Shown here piece by piece: positions 1 to 5,906 of a DNA stretch of 5,906 nt. Origin of the DNA: an uncultured Candidatus Saccharibacteria bacterium (lineage in GTDB: Bacteria; Patescibacteria; Saccharimonadia; Saccharimonadales; Nanosynbacteraceae); the NCBI GenBank assembly GCA_947097375.1, contig CAMURE010000034.1, forward strand, positions 1 to 5,906, read 5' to 3'. The translations under genes and the position numbers were made by a program. Within the stretch, counting starts at the first letter, position 1. Each line of letters begins with the position of its first letter. Below the pieces are notes generated by a model. That model had not been told where the DNA came from. It saw only the letters and a program-made list of their open reading frames with translations, and did no database searches.

Positions 1-8
1 CCGAGGTT

Positions 9-935
9 TCAGCGCCGCTTCAAGAAATAATAGCCAATCGCCAGTGCTGCCAGCGCACTACCACCAATAACCACCCAAAAGGTCACTGAACTTTCCGCGG
101 CCGGCAAGGGCACATTCATACCATACAGCCCGGCTACCATGGTCGGGATAGTCAGCGCCACCGTGATCACCGTCAGCAACCGAATCGTTTCATTCAGCCG
201 AGTGTCCATCACCGCCCGGTAGCTATCACGCACGTTAGTGATAGTCCGGAGTAGCGATTTACACCGACTAATCACCTGTTCAAGGTCAATGGAAATATCT
301 TCGACATCATCCTTGTCATCGTCCTTGAGTCGCAAGCTGCGATTAGCAATCAACCGCTCAATCGCCCAGTTCATCGGGATGAGTGCATCAAGGTAATCAT
401 TTAATTTGCGCTCATACTCGGTCAAGGTGACGATATCGCGCGCCCGCAAGGTGTGAATATCGTCAGTCGCCGCCCGCATTTGGCGATTGATGGTCGCCAC
501 CCGCCGCTGGTACTGACTTGACACCGCCTCAATCATCGCCACGACCAGTTCAATCCGCCGCGATGTCCGCACCCGTGTCTTATCGATAAACGGCTGCCAC
601 AGCCGGCCCAGACTATCGCGCGACAATGTCACCACATACTCCTTGTGAATGCCAAACAAAATTGGTGTGGTAAAATCATTAAAATCATCGTCGGTATCCG
701 GTAGCCGGGCGATCAAGTACGTCCACTCATCATCAAACTCAATACGCGGTACCTCGTGCGGGTCGAGCGCGTCACTAATCATATCCTCGTCCATCCCCAG
801 CGTCAGCAACTCGGACACCTCCTCTTCGGTTGGTCGCTCGCAGCGTAGCCAACTGCCACTATGCAACGTCTGAATCGGTATGGTCGCCTCGCCTGTTGAA
901 TGCAGGTATTCTATCATGTTCCCAGTATAGCTCAT
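9..935 (-). CDS. corA: CorA-type magnesium/divalent cation channel
   Basis: Inner-membrane pentameric channel family moving Mg2+ (sometimes Co2+ or Ni2+) into the cell. The 308 residues comprise a soluble N-terminal alpha/beta domain (about 8-125), a long charged helical stalk (about 130-250, including an acidic stretch DDDKDD at 205-210), TM1 (about 252-270) ending in the diagnostic YGMN (271-274), a short external loop (275-283), TM2 (about 284-304) and a basic KRR tail. The loop after GMN is VPLPAAESS and lacks the MPEL-type acidic motif of Thermotoga/E. coli CorA, as in many CorA-like proteins, so the exact metal is uncertain. The start is not settled: Met1 (935) has no ribosome binding site, while Met7 (917; MIEYLHSTG) resembles the usual family N-terminus. 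It lies 54 bases beyond the arc terminator, so it is probably a separate unit. It stops with TGA at 9-11. Confidence 0.93.
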   Translation of the reverse strand: MSYTGNMIEYLHSTGEATIPIQTLHSGSWLRCERPTEEEVSELLTLGMDEDMISDALDPHEVPRIEFDDEWTYLIARLPDTDDDFNDFTTPILFGIHKEYVVTLSRDSLGRLWQPFIDKTRVRTSRRIELVVAMIEAVSSQYQRRVATINRQMRAATDDIHTLRARDIVTLTEYERKLNDYLDALIPMNWAIERLIANRSLRLKDDDKDDVEDISIDLEQVISRCKSLLRTITNVRDSYRAVMDTRLNETIRLLTVITVALTIPTMVAGLYGMNVPLPAAESSVTFWVVIGGSALAALAIGYYFLKRR

Positions 936-988
936 TTGAAATATTTTGGTACCGGTTAGACGGCACTAAGCCTACGGGGATCGTCATC
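936..988. other. Spacer between the arc terminator and corA
   Basis: This 53-base non-coding stretch should hold any corA promoter. No convincing -35/-10 pair is visible. A TATACT (924-929) just inside the annotated corA start is the best -10-like match, but it lacks a -35. No RNA gene or repeat is seen. Confidence 0.4.
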
Positions 989-1025
989 AAAAAACCACCA
1001 GTCAAGCGATCCGACTGGTGGTTTT
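989..1025 (-). terminator. Rho-independent terminator of the arc operon
   Basis: A 13-bp perfect stem (991-1003 pairing with 1013-1025; core CCACCAGTC / GACTGGTGG plus four A-T pairs) encloses a 9-base loop. Read on the minus strand, the stem runs into six T (989-994), the normal layout of an intrinsic terminator. It lies 17 bases after the arcC stop and before corA. On the plus strand only four T follow and there is no gene to terminate, so the direction is minus. Confidence 0.93.
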
Positions 1026-1042
1026 GAGTGTTAGTATGAGAA

Positions 1043-1996
1043 CTAACTCTTAATGCGCGTACCAGCGACACCATTAATGGCATCAGCAGTTTTTTCCAGC
1101 GAGGTAATGATCGCTGTGCGCCCCGAAGCACCGGCCACAAAACTCAGTGCCGCCTGAGTTTTTGGTAGCATTGAACCAGCCGCAAACTGCCCAGCATCAA
1201 TATGCTGCTGCAATTCTTCGACTGACACCTCGCCAAGCGCCTGCTCCGTCGGCTGACCAAAGTTGATCTTGGCCGCATCAACCGACGTCAGGATTAGTAA
1301 CGTGTCAGCTCCGAGCATATCCGCTAGCTTAGCTGCCCCAAAGTCCTTGTCGATCACCGCGGCCACGCCGCTCAATTGGCCCGATGCATCACGCAGCACC
1401 GGAATGCCGCCGCCGCCAGTCGAGACCACCAACACGCCGGCATCAACCAGCGCCTTGATGACAGGAGCTTCGATAATTTCCTGAGGCTTTGGCGATGGCA
1501 CGACGCGCCGCCAACCACGGCCCGAATCCTCGCGCACCGTATAGCCGCGTTCGGCCTGCACTTTCTTGGCCTCTTCTTCTGAATAGAATGGCCCGATCGG
1601 CTTAGTCGGATCTTGAAATGCTGGATCAGCCTGATCAACGACCACCTGGGTAACAACACTTACTGCATACTTATCATGAACGCCACGAGTTGCCAATGCA
1701 TCATGAATTGCCTGCTGCAGCCAAAAGCCGATCAGCCCCTGACTCATCGCACCAGAATCCTCCAGCGGTAAGCTCGGCACCGCCTCAGTGTTAATTGCCT
1801 CCTCATGTAGGACGATGTTACCGACCTGCGGGCCATTGCCGTGGACAATGGCTACACGGTGGCCAGCTTGAATCAGCGGCAGGAGCTGGGCGATGGTTTC
1901 GTCGGCCACTCGCTGCTGCGCCTGAGATGAGGCCTCGCCCTGCTTTTGCAGAGCGTTGCCTCCAAGCGCGACGACAATGGTTCGCTGCTGACTCAT
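1043..1996 (-). CDS. arcC: Carbamate kinase (ArcC), ATP-forming last step of the ADI pathway
   Basis: Cytoplasmic enzyme that converts carbamoyl phosphate plus ADP to ATP plus carbamate, which decays to CO2 and ammonia; this is the energy-yielding step. The 317 residues fit the family. Amino-acid-kinase motifs visible are VVALGGNAL (8-16), HGNGPQVGN (52-60), the carbamate-kinase-specific lid region TKPIGPFYS (131-139) and GRGWRRVVPSPKP (159-171), STGGGGIPV (192-200), VIDKDFGAAKLA (214-225), the nucleotide-binding ILTSVDAAKINFG (235-247) and GSMLPK (274-279). The ATG at 1996 shares its A with the TAA of arcD (TAATG), a classic coupling junction. A modest GGAG lies 10 bases upstream inside arcD. 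It is the last gene of the operon: its TAG stop is followed 17 bases later by the terminator hairpin. Nothing looks truncated or degenerate. Confidence 0.97.
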   Translation of the reverse strand: MSQQRTIVVALGGNALQKQGEASSQAQQRVADETIAQLLPLIQAGHRVAIVHGNGPQVGNIVLHEEAINTEAVPSLPLEDSGAMSQGLIGFWLQQAIHDALATRGVHDKYAVSVVTQVVVDQADPAFQDPTKPIGPFYSEEEAKKVQAERGYTVREDSGRGWRRVVPSPKPQEIIEAPVIKALVDAGVLVVSTGGGGIPVLRDASGQLSGVAAVIDKDFGAAKLADMLGADTLLILTSVDAAKINFGQPTEQALGEVSVEELQQHIDAGQFAAGSMLPKTQAALSFVAGASGRTAIITSLEKTADAINGVAGTRIKS

Positions 1997-3549
1997 TAGG
2001 CGATAGCTCCGTATACCGTGATAGCTACGAGGCTAATGATCGCAAAGACCACCATAATTGGTATCGAACGTTTCAACCATGCGCGGTATGATACGCCGGC
2101 TAGAGCCAAGCCACCCATCAACGAAGCAATGGTTGGCGCCATCATATTCAATAGACCCGATGCTGTTGCAAATGCGACAACGATAATCTCCTTGCTTGAG
2201 CCGACCAGGTCGGCTACTGGCGCAATGACTGGCATGGTTGCTGCCGCTAGACCTGATGACGATGGAATGATGAAGCTCATCGGCAAGTAGAAGATATAGG
2301 CGAGAATACCAACAAAGCTACCCGCACCCTTCAGGGCAGATTCGCCCCAGCTGATAATGGTGTCTTGGATGGCACCATTCTGCATCACCACGCCGACACC
2401 AGCCGCCACTGCGATGATCAATGCCACGCTAAGTAGGTCAGCTGTACCCTTGAGGAAGGTGTCAACAACAAAGACTTCTTCTTTCTTGAATTGGCGATAA
2501 TAGATCGCTGCAATGACTAAGGTTGATAGTAGGAATAGGGTCGAAATCTCGTTGAAGTACCATTCACCAAATGGCAAGACATGATCAAGACCCAAGATAG
2601 CACCGACGACCGGTAGCTCCATGAACCATTTATGGATATCGGCAAACAGCGTAATCCCCCAGTTGCCCCACGGGATAAGCGAGATGATCATCAGCAGGAA
2701 GGTGATGCCAAAGACCGCCATCACTGCCTTGCGTAGACCAGTAAACTCTGGCACGTTGCTCATATCAAGTGCGGTGGTGGCTGGCTTGTAGCGAACATCA
2801 TCTTTATACTTACCAGCTTTTACCTTTGAGGCATATCGCATGGTAAACACGATAGCCGCAATCAAACAGAGCAGTAAAATTATTGATTGGAGACCCAACA
2901 CATTACCGAGTGGCACTTCGGCTGACTTGGCGGCGATACCGGTTGAAAATGGGTTCAGGGTTGAGCCAAGCACACCAACGCCACCACCGAGCACGATCAC
3001 CATCACAGCAGTCATGGCGTTATAGCCAGCTGCCATCATGATCGGCACCACCAGCGCGTAAAAGGCCACCGCCTCTTCCTGCATACCATAGGTAGTACCA
3101 CCAACGGCGAAGAATACCATGAGAATCGGAATGAGCCACTTCTCCTTACCCTGCATCTTGCGTAGCATGGCACCAAGTGTCGCATCCAGCGCGCCAGTCT
3201 TCATCGTCACCCCGAGGAAGCCACCAAGGATTAACACGAAGACGATAACATCAAGCTTTTCACTCATACCCTTGATTGGCGCAAGTGCTGCATCCCACAA
3301 ACCTTGGCGGGAATCAGTGGTTGTCTCAGTGCCATCATCGGCTTTTTTGGTAGTGACTTTATCAGTCTGTTTGTACGTACCAGCGATGCGCACTGTCTTT
3401 TCCGCATCACTTGGATCTGGTTTTGTGTCGTATACACCAGACGGGATAATCCACGTCAAAGCTGCCATCATAGCGATAACGACGAAAAGCACGGTAAACG
3501 CTGATGGTGAGCGCAGCTTTTTCTTAATTTTTTTCATTTTTTCTACCAT
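1996..3549 (-). CDS. arcD: YfcC-family membrane transporter, probable arginine/ornithine exchanger (ArcD)
   Basis: Polytopic inner-membrane protein of 517 residues, of the YfcC/DcuC-like family (the C4-dicarboxylate anaerobic carrier type of fold), not the APC-type ArcD of Pseudomonas. Family signatures are GGTTYGMQEEAVAFYALVVP (150-169), STLNPFSTGIAA (196-207) and IPSSSGLAAATMPVIAP (428-444), the last two being likely substrate-path loops. About 11-13 hydrophobic segments are visible, including roughly 17-35, 100-118, 138-152, 178-196, 218-237, 275-293, 370-390, 410-428 and 495-515. The N-terminus is Lys-rich (4-13), which fits a cytoplasmic start. Residues 40-97 form a hydrophilic loop after the first segment. 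Placement between arcB and arcC supports arginine uptake coupled to ornithine exit; the substrate is inferred from context. The ATG at 3549 has AAAGGAGG 8 bases upstream, favouring it over Met5. Its stop overlaps the arcC start by one base. Confidence 0.9.
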   Translation of the reverse strand: MVEKMKKIKKKLRSPSAFTVLFVVIAMMAALTWIIPSGVYDTKPDPSDAEKTVRIAGTYKQTDKVTTKKADDGTETTTDSRQGLWDAALAPIKGMSEKLDVIVFVLILGGFLGVTMKTGALDATLGAMLRKMQGKEKWLIPILMVFFAVGGTTYGMQEEAVAFYALVVPIMMAAGYNAMTAVMVIVLGGGVGVLGSTLNPFSTGIAAKSAEVPLGNVLGLQSIILLLCLIAAIVFTMRYASKVKAGKYKDDVRYKPATTALDMSNVPEFTGLRKAVMAVFGITFLLMIISLIPWGNWGITLFADIHKWFMELPVVGAILGLDHVLPFGEWYFNEISTLFLLSTLVIAAIYYRQFKKEEVFVVDTFLKGTADLLSVALIIAVAAGVGVVMQNGAIQDTIISWGESALKGAGSFVGILAYIFYLPMSFIIPSSSGLAAATMPVIAPVADLVGSSKEIIVVAFATASGLLNMMAPTIASLMGGLALAGVSYRAWLKRSIPIMVVFAIISLVAITVYGAIA

Positions 3550-3557
3550 GTCCGGAG

Positions 3558-3565
3558 CCTCCTTT
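3558..3565 (-). promoter_or_regulatory. Ribosome binding site of arcD
   Basis: AAAGGAGG, a near-perfect anti-16S match, lies 8 bases before the ATG at 3549. It decides for this ATG over the in-frame Met5 at 3537. A second GGAG lies just upstream (3567-3570) and a CTCC just downstream (3554-3557). Confidence 0.85.
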
Positions 3566-3583
3566 ACTCCTGTATTACGACAT

Positions 3584-4573
3584 TTACAGCGTCAAAGCGA
3601 TAACCGCCTTGATGGTATGCATACGATTTTCCGCTTGATCAAAGACGATCGAACTGGATGAGCGGAAGACGTCATCCGTTACTTCCATCGCCTCTAATCC
3701 AAACTCATCCCTGACATGCTGGCCAGTAGTAGTCAGTGCATCATGAAAGGCCGGCAAGCAGTGCATAAATTTAACTTGAGGATTGCCAGTGAGGTTCAGC
3801 ATATCGCGATTAACCTGGAAGTGGCGCAGCTGGTTGATGCGCTCAGCGAATTTATCCTCCTCACCCATCGACACCCAAACATCAGTGTAAATGACATCGG
3901 CACCACGCAGAGCCTCCTCAAAATTATCAGTGATAGTAATCCGCCCATGACTCTGATGTGCCAGTTCGTGCGCACGATGGACGAGACCCTCTTCGGGGAA
4001 CAGCTCACGCGGCGCCAAGATCCGGAAGTCCAGCCCCATGATGGCCGAGCCAAGCAGCAAACTATTGGCCATGTTGTTGCGACCATCGCCAACAAACACT
4101 AGCTTGACACCGCGTAGCTTGCCGAGATGCTCCTCGATGGTCATAAAGTCAGCTAGAATCTGCGTTGGATGGAACTTATCAGTCAATCCGTTCCACACCG
4201 GCACGCCAGCGTGCTTCGCCAAATCTTCTACGGTCTTATGCGCAAACCCACGAAACTCAATACCATCAAACATTCGACCCAGCACCTTGGCGGTGTCCTC
4301 AACCGTCTCTTTCTTGCCAAGCTGAATATCGTCTTTACCGAGATACTCTGGTGCAATACCGAGATCATTGGCTGCCACCGTAAAGGCGCAGCGCGTCCGT
4401 GTCGAGGTTTTTTCAAACAACAATGCAATATTCTTGCCCTCATGAATCCGATGCGGCGTACCAGCGTACTTCATCCGCTTATACTCATTCGCCGTCGTTA
4501 GTAGCAATCGAATGTCACTGGCCGTAAAATCACCCAGCGTCAAAAATGATCGCCCTTTCAAACTTTGTGCCAT
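3584..4573 (-). CDS. arcB/argF: Ornithine carbamoyltransferase, catabolic role (ArcB/ArgF)
   Basis: Catalyses the reversible carbamoyl phosphate plus ornithine / citrulline plus phosphate reaction. In this operon it should run in the catabolic direction, splitting citrulline. The 329 residues carry the carbamoyl-phosphate site STRTR (57-61, within [11 protein letters not shown]), HPTQ (135-138), the second-domain start [12 protein letters not shown] (160-171), the ornithine-binding loop DVWVSMGEE (231-239) and HCLPAFHD (271-278) with Cys272. [12 protein letters not shown] (99-110) resembles catabolic and E. coli ArgI-type enzymes. Sequence alone cannot separate anabolic ArgF from catabolic ArcB; the neighbours arcA, arcD and arcC argue for ArcB. 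The ATG lies immediately after the arcA TAA (TAAATG, no spacer), with a strong GGGAGGA ribosome binding site 7 bases upstream, inside the end of arcA. No argininosuccinate genes are visible that would suggest biosynthesis. Confidence 0.97.
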   Translation of the reverse strand: MAQSLKGRSFLTLGDFTASDIRLLLTTANEYKRMKYAGTPHRIHEGKNIALLFEKTSTRTRCAFTVAANDLGIAPEYLGKDDIQLGKKETVEDTAKVLGRMFDGIEFRGFAHKTVEDLAKHAGVPVWNGLTDKFHPTQILADFMTIEEHLGKLRGVKLVFVGDGRNNMANSLLLGSAIMGLDFRILAPRELFPEEGLVHRAHELAHQSHGRITITDNFEEALRGADVIYTDVWVSMGEEDKFAERINQLRHFQVNRDMLNLTGNPQVKFMHCLPAFHDALTTTGQHVRDEFGLEAMEVTDDVFRSSSSIVFDQAENRMHTIKAVIALTL

Positions 4574-5809
4574 TTATACATCCTCCCTTACTAGCGGCAT
4601 GCTCATACAGCGCGGACCACCACGGCCGCGACCAAGCTCAGCTCCGCTGACTTCTATAACTTCAACACCATGTTCGCGTAGTTTTTGGTTCGTGACATAG
4701 TTGCGATCATACGTCACCACTACACCCGGCGCAATTGCCAAGGTGTTGGAGCCGTCGTTCCACTGCTCACGGGCCGCTGCGATCGGATCGCCGCCGCCAC
4801 ATTCGATCAAGGTAACGCTCGGCAGACCCAAGGCTACTCGCAAGACATGTTCGAGATCCGTCTCGTGCGTAATGCGCGGGAATGGCTGACCCTCAACCTT
4901 TTCCAATACGAAACAATTCATCTTACCGCCGCGATCGCGAATCTCCGGATGAATAGTAAACTTGTCCCGATCAATCATAGTAAACACCGTATCCAGGTGC
5001 ATAAAGGCGTGCGACTTCGGAATCTCCATAGCAACGACTTTCTTAAAGTTGGAACCAGCAAACAGCTTGGTTGCCATCTTTTCAATTGCCTCAGCCGTGG
5101 TGCGCTCCGATACGCCGATGGCCATCACTTCACTGCTCAACACTAGCTCATCGCCACCTTCAATTGAGAATTTTTCGTGACGATCATACCACACCGGCAC
5201 ATTCTTATTAGCAAACCGGGGATGATGGTCAATGATATAGCGCATGAACAGCGATTCGCGGCGGCGGGCCGGCCAGTGCATCTTATTAATCGTCAGACCA
5301 TGACCAATGGTTGCAGCCGGGTCACGCGTAAAGTACAAGTTCGGCATCGGATCGAGGTAGAATGGATAATGATTTTTCTCGATCATATTGTGTAGCTGCT
5401 GGTGCTGATCTGGCGGCAGCGTAATCTCGTCCTTGCGCACACCGGCCATAATTTTACGCACCATCGCGTTCGTTGGTAGGTCCAGCAGGAATTGGCGCAG
5501 CACTTTGGTGACGCGGCGCGAGCCTTGCTTGGAGGCCGCCAACATCTCATCAACAAACTGCTCGCGCAACTGCTCAGTACTCAACGCTTCGGTTACCAAC
5601 TGATCAAGATATAGTACCTCGACACCGTGATCGCGCAGAACTTGAGCAAATGCATCATGCTCTTTTTGAGCAACTTCCAGATACGGGATGTCGTCAAATA
5701 AAAGGTCGGTCAGATAATCCGGAGTCAAATTTTCCAACTCCTCACCTGGCCGATGCAAGACAACTACTTTTAATTTCCCGATTTCCGATGTAATATGTAT
5801 TGGATCCAT
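4574..5809 (-). CDS. arcA: Arginine deiminase (ArcA), first enzyme of the ADI pathway
   Basis: Cytoplasmic enzyme that hydrolyses L-arginine to L-citrulline and ammonia. The 411-residue length is normal for bacterial ArcA. Visible family motifs are the N-terminal [15 protein letters not shown] (8-22), NLYFTRDP (157-164) with the substrate-binding Asp163, IEGGD (216-220) with Glu217, MHLDTVFTM (270-278) with the catalytic His271 and Asp273, and the C-terminal [14 protein letters not shown] (393-406) with the nucleophile Cys401. All catalytic residues expected from the guanidino-modifying superfamily are present, so the protein should be active. The ATG at 5809 is chosen because the family N-terminus begins there and an in-frame TAG lies at 5840-5842 with no start codon between. 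It is the first gene of the arc operon, and its TAA stop directly abuts the ATG of the ornithine carbamoyltransferase. The identification is essentially certain. Confidence 0.98.
   Translation of the reverse strand: MDPIHITSEIGKLKVVVLHRPGEELENLTPDYLTDLLFDDIPYLEVAQKEHDAFAQVLRDHGVEVLYLDQLVTEALSTEQLREQFVDEMLAASKQGSRRVTKVLRQFLLDLPTNAMVRKIMAGVRKDEITLPPDQHQQLHNMIEKNHYPFYLDPMPNLYFTRDPAATIGHGLTINKMHWPARRRESLFMRYIIDHHPRFANKNVPVWYDRHEKFSIEGGDELVLSSEVMAIGVSERTTAEAIEKMATKLFAGSNFKKVVAMEIPKSHAFMHLDTVFTMIDRDKFTIHPEIRDRGGKMNCFVLEKVEGQPFPRITHETDLEHVLRVALGLPSVTLIECGGGDPIAAAREQWNDGSNTLAIAPGVVVTYDRNYVTNQKLREHGVEVIEVSGAELGRGRGGPRCMSMPLVREDV
4581..4587 (-). promoter_or_regulatory. Ribosome binding site of arcB, inside the end of arcA
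   Basis: GGGAGGA lies 7 bases upstream of the arcB ATG and within the last codons of arcA. It fixes the arcB start at 4573. With the TAAATG junction it suggests that ribosomes ending arcA translation can re-initiate on arcB. Confidence 0.85.
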
Positions 5810-5816
5810 ACCCCCG

Positions 5817-5822
5817 TCCCCT
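5817..5822 (-). promoter_or_regulatory. Ribosome binding site of arcA, G-rich and non-canonical
   Basis: AGGGGA sits 7 bases before the arcA ATG, followed by a second G run (5811-5815) right before the start. It is a weaker match to the 16S tail than the GGAGG-type sites of the downstream genes. It is placed by spacing, since no other purine-rich element is available. Confidence 0.6.
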
Positions 5823-5844
5823 TTTTGTTTATGGTTATACTAAT

Positions 5845-5872
5845 AATATAGCATATACCAAATAGAACACAA
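5845..5872 (-). promoter_or_regulatory. Putative sigma-70-type promoter of the arc operon
   Basis: On the minus strand, TTGTGT (5867-5872) as -35 is separated by 16 bases from TATATT (5845-5850) as -10. A TGC directly before the -10 (5851-5853) makes an extended -10. This would start transcription near 5838 and give a leader of about 29 bases. The region is AT-rich, so overlapping alternatives exist: TTGGTA with TATAAC a few bases downstream also fits loosely. No regulator site could be named with confidence. Confidence 0.5.
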
Positions 5873-5874
5873 GC

Positions 5875-5906
5875 ATCATTCAGGGGTTAGCTCATCGCCG
5901 AATGAT
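5875..5906. repeat. Short inverted repeat at the window edge, upstream of the arc promoter
   Basis: ATCATTC (5875-5881) and GAATGAT (5900-5906) are perfect 7-base complements separated by 18 bases. The right arm ends on the last base of the window, so the true extent cannot be seen. It could be the loop side of an upstream gene's terminator, an operator just upstream of the arc -35, or chance. Confidence 0.35.

Noticed and set aside
989..1025. Possibility that the hairpin is a riboswitch or attenuator for corA (such as a magnesium sensor)
   Set aside because: It is a simple stem-loop with a T run, 54 bases upstream of the corA start, with no alternative anti-terminator pairing that I can see and no M-box-like architecture. 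A plain operon terminator explains it.
859..1140. 93-codon minus-strand frame spanning the end of arcC, the terminator and the start of corA
   Set aside because: It runs through a strong terminator and overlaps two genuine genes in another frame, with no start signal.
3119..3661. 180-codon open frame on the plus strand, antisense to arcD and the end of arcB
   Set aside because: It lies fully opposite two well-supported genes, crosses their junction, has no ribosome binding site or recognisable domain, and its composition is that of a complementary-strand shadow.
4685..5146. 153-codon open frame on the plus strand, antisense to arcA
   Set aside because: It is opposite conserved arcA coding sequence including catalytic motifs; no family features or start signal. 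Shadow frame.
9..5809. Possible alternative genetic code (TGA read as glycine, as in Absconditabacteria/Gracilibacteria)
   Set aside because: corA ends at a TGA exactly where the family C-terminus is expected, and no in-frame TGA occurs within the conserved proteins.
1..5906. Search for CRISPR arrays, tRNA/rRNA genes, IS elements, long direct repeats or defence-type genes
   Set aside because: None seen by eye; coding density leaves no room except the two short spacers, and all genes have ordinary metabolic or transport assignments.

Overview
The window holds one complete, tightly packed arginine deiminase (ADI, arc) operon, followed by a CorA-type divalent metal channel gene. All five genes are on the minus strand, so transcription runs from the right edge to the left. 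The order is arcA (arginine deiminase), arcB/argF (ornithine carbamoyltransferase), arcD (YfcC-type arginine/ornithine exchanger), arcC (carbamate kinase), a rho-independent terminator, then corA. The other open frames, including long ones on the plus strand, are shadows of these genes.

Right edge (5810-5906): non-coding leader of arcA. It has a plausible extended -10 promoter, a G-rich ribosome binding site and a 7-base inverted repeat that reaches the last base of the window. 1043-5809: the four arc genes, with junctions of 0, 34 and -1 bases. They should be co-transcribed, and two of the three junctions fit translational coupling. 989-1025: a strong hairpin followed by six T on the minus strand ends the operon. 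9-935: corA, complete, with its stop codon near the left edge. 936-988 is a short spacer with no clear promoter.

The genes form a self-contained ATP-yielding pathway. Arginine enters through ArcD in exchange for ornithine. ArcA makes citrulline and ammonia. ArcB phosphorolyses citrulline to ornithine and carbamoyl phosphate. ArcC transfers the phosphate to ADP, giving ATP, CO2 and a second ammonia. The pathway gives one ATP per arginine, and the ammonia buffers acid.

Organism: a bacterium using the standard code (TGA, TAA and TAG all serve as stops), with middling GC, strong GGAGG-type ribosome binding sites and very compact spacing. The best guess is a Saccharibacteria (TM7/Patescibacteria) member, some of which are known to carry an ADI operon for energy and acid tolerance on their actinobacterial hosts. 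That is inference from gene content and compactness; a fermentative Gram-positive cannot be excluded from this window alone. I see no phage, IS, CRISPR or RNA gene, and no sign of an undescribed system. The items worth a second look are small regulatory details.
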